Made by a program: the position numbers and the translations under genes
Shown here: positions 58,201 to 64,000 of the stretch, in pieces
How positions within the stretch are numbered: the first letter of the stretch is position 1
Layout of the letters: the number at the start of each line of letters is the position of its first letter
Source: Bryum argenteum
Lineage: Eukaryota; Streptophyta; Bryopsida; Bryales; Bryaceae
Reading direction: 5' to 3'
Assembly: GCA_037043015.1 (NCBI GenBank)
Contig: CM073324.1
Location: forward strand, 1,419,413 to 1,483,412
Length of the DNA: 64,000 nt
The notes under the pieces: generated by a model
What the model was told of the DNA's origin: nothing
Database searches by the model: none
The model's input: only the letters and a program-made list of their open reading frames with translations

Positions 58201-61175
58201 CAGCGCTCGTCGAGAAACTCGTTGACGGAGATGGAGTTGACGGAGTAGCTGAGGGAGCTAGCCCAGTAGCCCCAGCGCCACCAGACGGGAAGCTCCGGAC
58301 GCGGCATGATGAAGCCACCGAGCATGAAGATGAGAAGAATGAGGATCCACCCCAAAGTGTAACCAAGAGTGATAGTGCGGCACACACCGGCGACGAAACG
58401 GAACATGCCACCGGCTTGCTGCTGGACGACGAACAGCAGCAAGAATTGCTTGAAGAAGCGGCTGGCATCTGGTGCATACCCCGTCACGTAATACGTCATG
58501 GACGTGAAGATGGCACACTCCACGAGCGAGAGCGGGATGGCCAGCACCGCCGCGGAGACTGAGTACGCCCACGCCGGCGCGAACAGCATGTCACGCTGCC
58601 TCACCAGCACCGGCAACCGATTAATCGTCATTGCCAGCTCCCCGAATCCCGTAAACATCATCACGATGACGGCATAGAACAGCGCGTTCAAATACAACTG
58701 GGCTGACGCCACTGAATCCTGGTTCAGCCGCGTCCGGAAGAACACAGTCATGGAAATGAACGCTCCCACTGTAATCTGCGCACACAATCCCCACTTTCAG
58801 GGCTCCATAACCTCCGATGCTCGGACTTTGCTGGAGGAGTGTGGAGAGATCAATACCTGGAAGACATTGACGATGACGACGATGGCGTTTCGTTTCATGA
58901 GGACAACTTCGCGTTCGAAGGTGATGCGCAGAAGCTCCATCTGAGAGATGGTGTACTTCTTCGTGGCGAGAGCAGCCGGGTGGGATTTCTCTTTCGGGAA
59001 AGGCTTACTGAGCTCGTCCGTGATCTGGGTACCGATGGGGAACTGCTGGAAAAGCTCGACGAACTTGCTCACGGGGACGTATCGATACGGTTTGCGCCTG
59101 TCCATCCAGTATTGCTCTTGATCCTTGCGAGAAGTGACCTCCTGCAAGAAATCTGCGATGCCTTTGCGCTCGGGAGATTTGAACCCGCACGACTCGAAAA
59201 ACTCCGTGACGCGGTTGATGGGACCGTGGTACACGACCTGGCCCTCGGAGAGCAAGAGCACGTCGTCAAAGAGGTTGAATGCCTCGGGCGCGGGCTGCAA
59301 CAACGAGATCATCACCGTCGCCGACATCGCGTGCGTGTAGCGACGCAGGCTGCGGATGATGCTAAACGTGGTGGAGCTGTCTAATCCTGTCGAGATTTCG
59401 TCCATCATCAGCACCTTCATTGGGCCCACGATTAACTCCCCTGTCGTCACGCGCTTCTTTTGCCCTCCCGAGATACCACGCCGCATCTCATCGCCAACTA
59501 CCGTATCCGCACAAATATCAAGCCCAAGCATCCGCAGATTGTACTCCACTGCAAGGTTTCCGTTTACTCCCGGAATCGCCGACGCCTGGAGAACCGAATC
59601 AGGCCATGTGAGCTACGAAGTTGATCAGAACTCAGACATTGCCTACTGGAGGAGGAGGCTCACCTTCATGTACGTGTCAACATCGGCTTCAGGCCGAATC
59701 CCCGCTTGCTTTTCCCTCTTCGTCACCTCCTCCAGGATCTCTGAACCATTCAACACCCCATTTGCGTCAATCAATACCTCACTGCACTGGAATGGGGCCG
59801 CACTATCAGAGCTGCACTGGGGACGCGCTATCATTAAAGCTGTCGGTGAGAATGTGTACCGAATTGGGAGCCAACGCCGAGAACTTGAGATGCAAAGTCC
59901 AGAGTCTCACGGACGGTGAGTTCGCCGACGTGAAGATCATTCTGGCTTACGTACGCGGCCGTTTTCTGCGGCACGAACTCGTTGAGCGTGTGGCCATTGT
60001 AGGTAATTCTACCCTCCTTCTTGAGGCTACGGTCGAGCTTCCCGGCGAGCGCCAGCAGCAATGTCGTCTTCCCTGAGCTCGGCGGCCCCAGCAGCAAAGT
60101 CATCCTGAACACAAAATTCGTTAGCAATACAATCCCGTACTCACAAGCTCCACTAGTGCAAAAAAATGGCTCAAACACTGACTCCACCAGTGTTTGAAAG
60201 TCTCCACAGTGTTTCAGCCTTGGTTTTGCACTGGTGCTCGTTGAGATCACTACATTCGAAATGGCTCCGATACTTGAAACTAATCCCAGTCACTCTGAAA
60301 GCACACACTCCAGCTTACCGGCCAGGTTTGAGGGAGCCGCTGACGTTGTCAAGAATCATGAGCTTTTGCTTCTTCGACCGAAGCAAATAGATGTTGTTGA
60401 GGAAGCTCTGCTCAATGAACACACAAAAGGTGAGCAATTTTTGCAGCTAATAGCGAAAATTGTCCACAGTAAAGTTCACAGTCATCACCTCAACGATGTC
60501 CCGCACGACATTGAGAAGCGTCGGCAAGCCTCGATTGCCCACGTAACAGTCCGCCTGAATCGAGAGGTTCTCATACCGGACCTCGACCGTCGGCAATTCA
60601 ATCCCCACTCTGCATCATCACACCCCGAAACTCTTCAAAAAAACTCCCACACAAAAGCGTCCAGAAGCCAAAATGCGTCCGGGCACGAGCTAGCAGTACA
60701 AAGGGGGGCGAGGCGGGCGTCACCTGTCGAGGCGTTTGCGCACGCGGGCGAGGAGCTGCTGGTCTTCAGCATCCGCAGGGCGCCACACTTTCTGCAACAG
60801 ATGGTTATAATCACCGATACCAAGCTCCTTCACGTCCATGTGACAGACACTCCCCGTATCCTTCTCAAAAACGGAAGTTCGCATCCGACTATACGTCGGG
60901 AGCTTCTCGAGCGCCGCCCACTTGAGATCATTCTCGTCGTCCTCGCGTGTCGAGCCCATCGTGACAGACTCCAGCGGGTTGGAGCCTCCGAAGTAGCCAT
61001 AGTTCCCCACGGATCGCGCCAAACTGTCACTGAATCGCGTACTGTGTGAGCCACTGACTCGACGGCTCCTCGACAAGTTCAATGACTGCCGCCGGGAGCT
61101 TCCATACACATCGTCACCCTCCCCACCCAACTCCATATCCTCCTTCCACACCTTCCCATTCCCCGTCTCCGCCAT
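55257..61175 (-). CDS. Full-size ABCG (PDR-type) transporter, gene B, 14 exons
   Basis: Paralogue of the gene at 36370-41660, same architecture and ending (IKFLNFQRR). Exons: 61175-60724, 60609-60489, 60407-60319, 60104-59860, 59740-59664, 59585-58857, 58775-58194, 58110-57307, 57221-56931, 56847-56630, 56542-56315, 56218-56047, 55904-55650 and 55529-55257; all GT-AG, phases consistent; 1,511 residues. It starts [21 protein letters not shown]1 has Walker [10 protein letters not shown] (~227-235), where gene A has GPPGSGKTT, and signature [11 protein letters not shown]2 has GVSGAGKST and [20 protein letters not shown]. TMDs carry [19 protein letters not shown] and [21 protein letters not shown]. 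Six introns are shared with gene A, seven are private to B, and A's intron at [10 protein letters not shown] is absent here. Both genes are intact, so both are probably functional exporters. The substrate is unknown. Confidence 0.93.
60148..60239. mobile_element. 86-bp CACTA-like miniature element in a gene B intron (60151-60236)
   Basis: The left end is CACTAGTGCAAAA and the right end, reverse complemented, is CACCAGTGCAAAA. The trinucleotide CTC flanks both sides (60148-60150 and 60237-60239). CACTA termini and a 3-bp duplication are the hallmarks of the CACTA (CMC) superfamily. It lies in the intron between exons 60407-60319 and 60104-59860. A diverged relative is at about 19134-19210. Confidence 0.65.
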
Positions 61176-62136
61176 AGCTCACACCTACCTAACTCCTCAC
61201 CACACTCCCATCCCACTCTACTCTTATCGTCAATTGAGCCCGTTTCACAAGCTCGCATTCAGCCTCAAAGCATTGATGGCGTCAAGAGTGGATTATATGC
61301 GAATGAGCAGGGTGCTTTAGAATCTTATTGTGACGAAGCAGTGAGGGAAGCCGCCATGATCAGATTGTCATCATGCTACAAGATCCCTGCCGCTTCTGAT
61401 TGAGGCAGAAAGGGCTAGCTAGGGGAGAGAGAGAAGAGTACTCAAAGGTGGTACCTTTGGCGAAACATGTGCAAAATCTATGGGACCCGAGGGAGGAGGT
61501 TCTTTGTTTGTACATGGGCCCTGAAAGTCCGCGTTGTGGGGAAATTCTTTCTTCTTTGTACTAATGTAAGTGGTGGTGGGATTGATTATCTTTTTGTCAG
61601 GGGCAGGGCAGGGCTCGGGCAGGTTGTGTGTGTGAGAGAGTGTGCCACTGGCAGATAAGTTAGTCCGGCAATGACGAAGCGAAGGGTGCCAGGGGCGGGG
61701 GGGGGGGTGGGTTTTATTGCTGCCGGCACTGTAGCCATCCTAATTTCGTCAACATCTTCTTTTTTGCCTTTTTGAACCAATTAAATTTCGTCAACATGTG
61801 GTCAGGGAAGTGGCCAGTCTGTGCTCGTTGATCTCGTTCTAGAAGATCTGCAAAACCGACAGCCTTGGACGGCTCATGGTGTCAACTCTTAAACCCTAAA
61901 CCCTAATGAATGATGCATGCTTCAGTCCTGAGCCCAAGCCCCCATCTTTCATTAGAAGAGTTCTTCGTTGGGTGTAAAATTGTTTACTTTTGTACATTAC
62001 TGGTTTTACTTGGTTTAATGGTTTTGATTCAACTCACTTGGTCTACTCAAACCAATGTGTACTAATGCTTTCTCAATAAGTAAGTAATGTTATTGTGCTA
62101 TACTTCATTTGGCATAAGTAGGGGCTAGGAGTAAGC
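61176..62136. other. Upstream DNA of ABCG gene B
   Basis: Presumed promoter and leader of gene B; no clear TATA box. A G-rich run is at about 61696-61712 and a telomere-like AAACCCTAAACCCTAA at 61891-61906. No other gene was seen. Confidence 0.4.
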
Positions 62137-62850
62137 GTGAGAGTCCACGTTACGGCACTACTTGACCGAATGGTAAGCAATTGAGTTTGGCACGTGTAGT
62201 GTCACGGTCACTTTTAGAGTACAACATTCCACGTTACGGCACAAGTTGGCAATACAACAAGCAATTGAGCTTGGCGCGTGTAGTTACGGCACTAGCTGGC
62301 AGTACGACAAGCAATTGAGCTTGGCGCGTGTAGTTATGGCACTAGCTGGCAGTACGGCAAGCAATTGAGCTTGGCGCATGTAGTTACGGCACTAGCTACC
62401 ATTACGGCAAGCAATTGAGTTTGGCGCGTGTAGTTACAGCACTAGCTGGCAGTACGGCAAGCAATTGAGCTTGGCACGTATAGTTACGGCACTAGCTGGC
62501 ATTACGGCAAGCAATTGAGCTTGGCGCGTGAAGTGTCATGGTCACTTTTAGAGTACAACATTTCACGTTACGGCACTAACTGGCAGTATGGCAAACAATT
62601 GAACATGGCACGTGTAGTGTCAAGGTCACTTCTAGAGTACAACATTCCGCATCACCGCACTCAATATGGCAAGCAATTGTAGCTTGGCGCATGTAGTGTT
62701 AGGGTTACATTAAGGGTACAACATTCGTCAATAGTTTGGAGTTTGGCAGGCAATTGAGCTTGGCACATGTAGCTATTGTGAGGGGCCAACTTTAGAGCTC
62801 AAACTATGTCAATAGTTGGCGTTATGGCAAGCAATTAAGCTTACCATGAT
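62137..62850. repeat. Minisatellite, ~50-bp unit with longer variants
   Basis: Core units have GTTACGGCACTAGCTGGCA, then GTACGGCAAGCAATTGAGC, then TTGGCGCGTGTA. The regular 50-bp period is clearest at 62281-62530. Longer higher-order units add TGTCAYGGTCACTTTTAGAG and TACAACATTCCACG. The array decays toward both ends. Confidence 0.9.
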
Positions 62851-62945
62851 TCTTCAAATATCTTCAATGGATGTTTTACACAAGTGGGAGAATCTTACCT
62901 TCATTCTTCAAATCTCTCACATGGAAGTTTTACACAAGTGGGGGA
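62845..62945. repeat. Short tandem duplication, period ~50 bp
   Basis: Two copies share ATTCTTCAAATMTCT and TTTTACACAAGTGGG. Confidence 0.75.
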
Positions 62946-63057
62946 ATTGTACATTTCAAATCAACAATAATTGACATTTTTTCTACTACACAAGACTTGT
63001 TTATTAGTATTACAAACGTTAAATGCCAACCGTAACACTAAATGTCACACGTCATCC

Positions 63058-63528
63058 TAGTGTTAGAAACCTCAATTCCGATAAAATGGCGGTATTCTTT
63101 GTGCCATTTTGCCAAATCCCCTATGAGCCATTTTGGTCGCATTCTGAAACGTGCCATTTTACAAGCATATTTCTAAATTGAAGTTCAGATGTATTTATGC
63201 CTGCAAAATGGCATGTTCATTAATATCATAGATTCACTCTGTAATATCAAAAGATTTCTGTAATATCACCAAAATTTCCATAATATCACACTTTTTATGG
63301 GTTTTGACCATTGGACGGCGTCAAAGGACAATATTTCTGAACAGCAGTTCAAAAACATTTACCCTGTCCGGTCAAAACATTGTTGTTTTTGAAATGCCGT
63401 TAAAAATATTTACCCTGTCCGGTCAAAACTCGACAAAAACCCACGTTATTTTTTCATTTTGAGCACCCCCAAAAGCGCCATTTTACCGGAATAACGCCAT
63501 TTTAATTGAATTGAGGTTTAGAACACTA
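63058..63528. mobile_element. TA-flanked MITE 1 (467 bp, 63060-63526)
   Basis: TA lies on both sides. The left end is GTGTTAGAAACCTCAATTCC and the right end, reverse complemented, is GTGTTCTAAACCTCAATT. Next to the ends are AAAATGGCG-type blocks in inverted orientation (TAAAATGGC / GCCATTTTA). The interior has repeated TAATATCAC words. A Tc1/mariner (Stowaway-like) class is suggested by the TA target only. Confidence 0.6.
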
Positions 63529-63540
63529 CTGGTTAAAACA

Positions 63541-63818
63541 TATAACCCCAATTCCGTTAAAATGGCACTATGCCATGTGCCATTTTGTCACACTAGATCT
63601 TACATTTGTGCTCATATAAAATGGTATATTCTGTAATATCACAATTTTTTGTAATATCAATGCTTTATATACATTGTCACTAATTTTCCCTAATATCACC
63701 TTAAAATTCTGTTATATCATAGGGTTTTTGAACTGCAGTTCAGAAAGTTGAGGTGTGCCATTTTACCGGAATAATGCCATTTTACCGGAGTAATGCCATT
63801 TTAACGGAATTAGTTATA
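63541..63818. mobile_element. MITE 2 (278 bp), relative of the neighbour at 63060
   Basis: The left end is TATAACCCCAATTCCGTTAA with AAATGGC following; the right end, reverse complemented, is TATAACTAATTCCGTTAA with AAATGGC following. The right side carries two or three tandem GCCATTTTACCGGARTAAT units. The interior again has TAATATCAC words. Confidence 0.65.
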
Positions 63819-63864
63819 TTACTAAATGTGAGAGCATGCAAACTTTCTTGTAAGTGACAAACTT

Positions 63865-64000
63865 ATTGAACTTGGTGCAATTGGTGGCTTGAATAAAAGA
63901 TAAGGGAATTGATTGCAATGGCGGCCTTGAGGTGAACACCAATTTCACGAGAGTTGTGAAATAGTGTTATTTACCAAAAGTTACCCGTTACACCAATCTC
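63865..64000. repeat. Dispersed repeat, inverted copy, cut by the window end
   Basis: The reverse complement (GGTGTTCACCTCAAGGCCGCC, then ATTGCAATCAATTCCCTTATC) matches the start of the blocks at about 45328 and 53731. The adjacent AGTTACCCGTTACACC resembles the AGTTACCCATTAC upstream of the copy at 53731. Confidence 0.6.

Noticed and set aside
58146-59384. Plus-strand frames opposite ABCG gene B
   Set aside because: Same reason: shadows of exons 4a and 4b.
61891-61906. Telomere-like AAACCCTAAACCCTAA (also 28504-28517)
   Set aside because: Two units only. Such telo-boxes occur throughout plant gene flanks and do not mark a telomere. The resemblance of the CCCCTAAA element ends to the telomere repeat was also considered and judged coincidental without further data.
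62281-62530. Regular 50-bp repeats considered as a CRISPR array
   Set aside because: The whole unit repeats without unique spacers, and the genome is eukaryotic.

Overview
The window looks like nuclear DNA of a land plant. It has spliced genes with short GT-AG introns, plant-type proteins (two PDR/ABCG transporters, a PLATZ zinc-finger protein, a bipartite chloroplast-targeted protein), Ty3 chromovirus and Ty1/copia remnants, and several MITE families. Short introns, GC-rich exons and AT-rich intergenic DNA would fit a non-seed plant such as a bryophyte or lycophyte, but that placement is an inference. No bacterial-type operons, CRISPR arrays or confident tRNA/rRNA genes were seen. All exon joins below come from reading splice sites, phases and family motifs by eye.

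Layout. 0-19 kb is mostly transposon debris: a broken Ty3 chromovirus (1.8-8.1 kb plus the start of its 3' LTR) split by a 1,578-bp solo LTR with a 5-bp target duplication, a broken copia element (10.4-14.1 kb), a stray Ty3 pol fragment, and two TTAA-flanked elements. 19-25 kb holds a hypothetical ORF, a minus-strand MIC10 gene (mitochondrial crista junction) and a divergently placed plus-strand gene for a putative thylakoid-lumen protein. 26-34 kb holds a 14-exon minus-strand VPS3/TGFBRAP1-like gene (endosome tethering), an intronless PLATZ gene with a hexapeptide repeat, and a 750-bp partial copy of the VPS3-like gene. 36-42 kb and 55-61 kb hold two complete minus-strand PDR-type ABCG transporters (8 and 14 exons). 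The 13 kb between them, and the last 3 kb, are packed with repeats.

Most notable signals. (1) A family of non-autonomous elements with termini CCCTTAAACGCC or CCCCTAAA, each flanked by TTAA on both sides. This is the signature of the piggyBac superfamily, which I do not know as an established component of land-plant genomes. One copy is nested in another at a TTAA. (2) The ABCG pair shares six intron positions but has seven introns unique to one gene and one unique to the other. A nearly identical tract crosses a shared intron and also surrounds an intron found in only one gene. (3) A precise solo-LTR insertion inside an integrase domain, carrying an unusual G-poor sequence with a recurring TCGGC-type motif.

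The genes do not form one pathway. They are ordinary housekeeping or transport genes in a repeat-rich region, and no transposase for the TTAA family is visible here.
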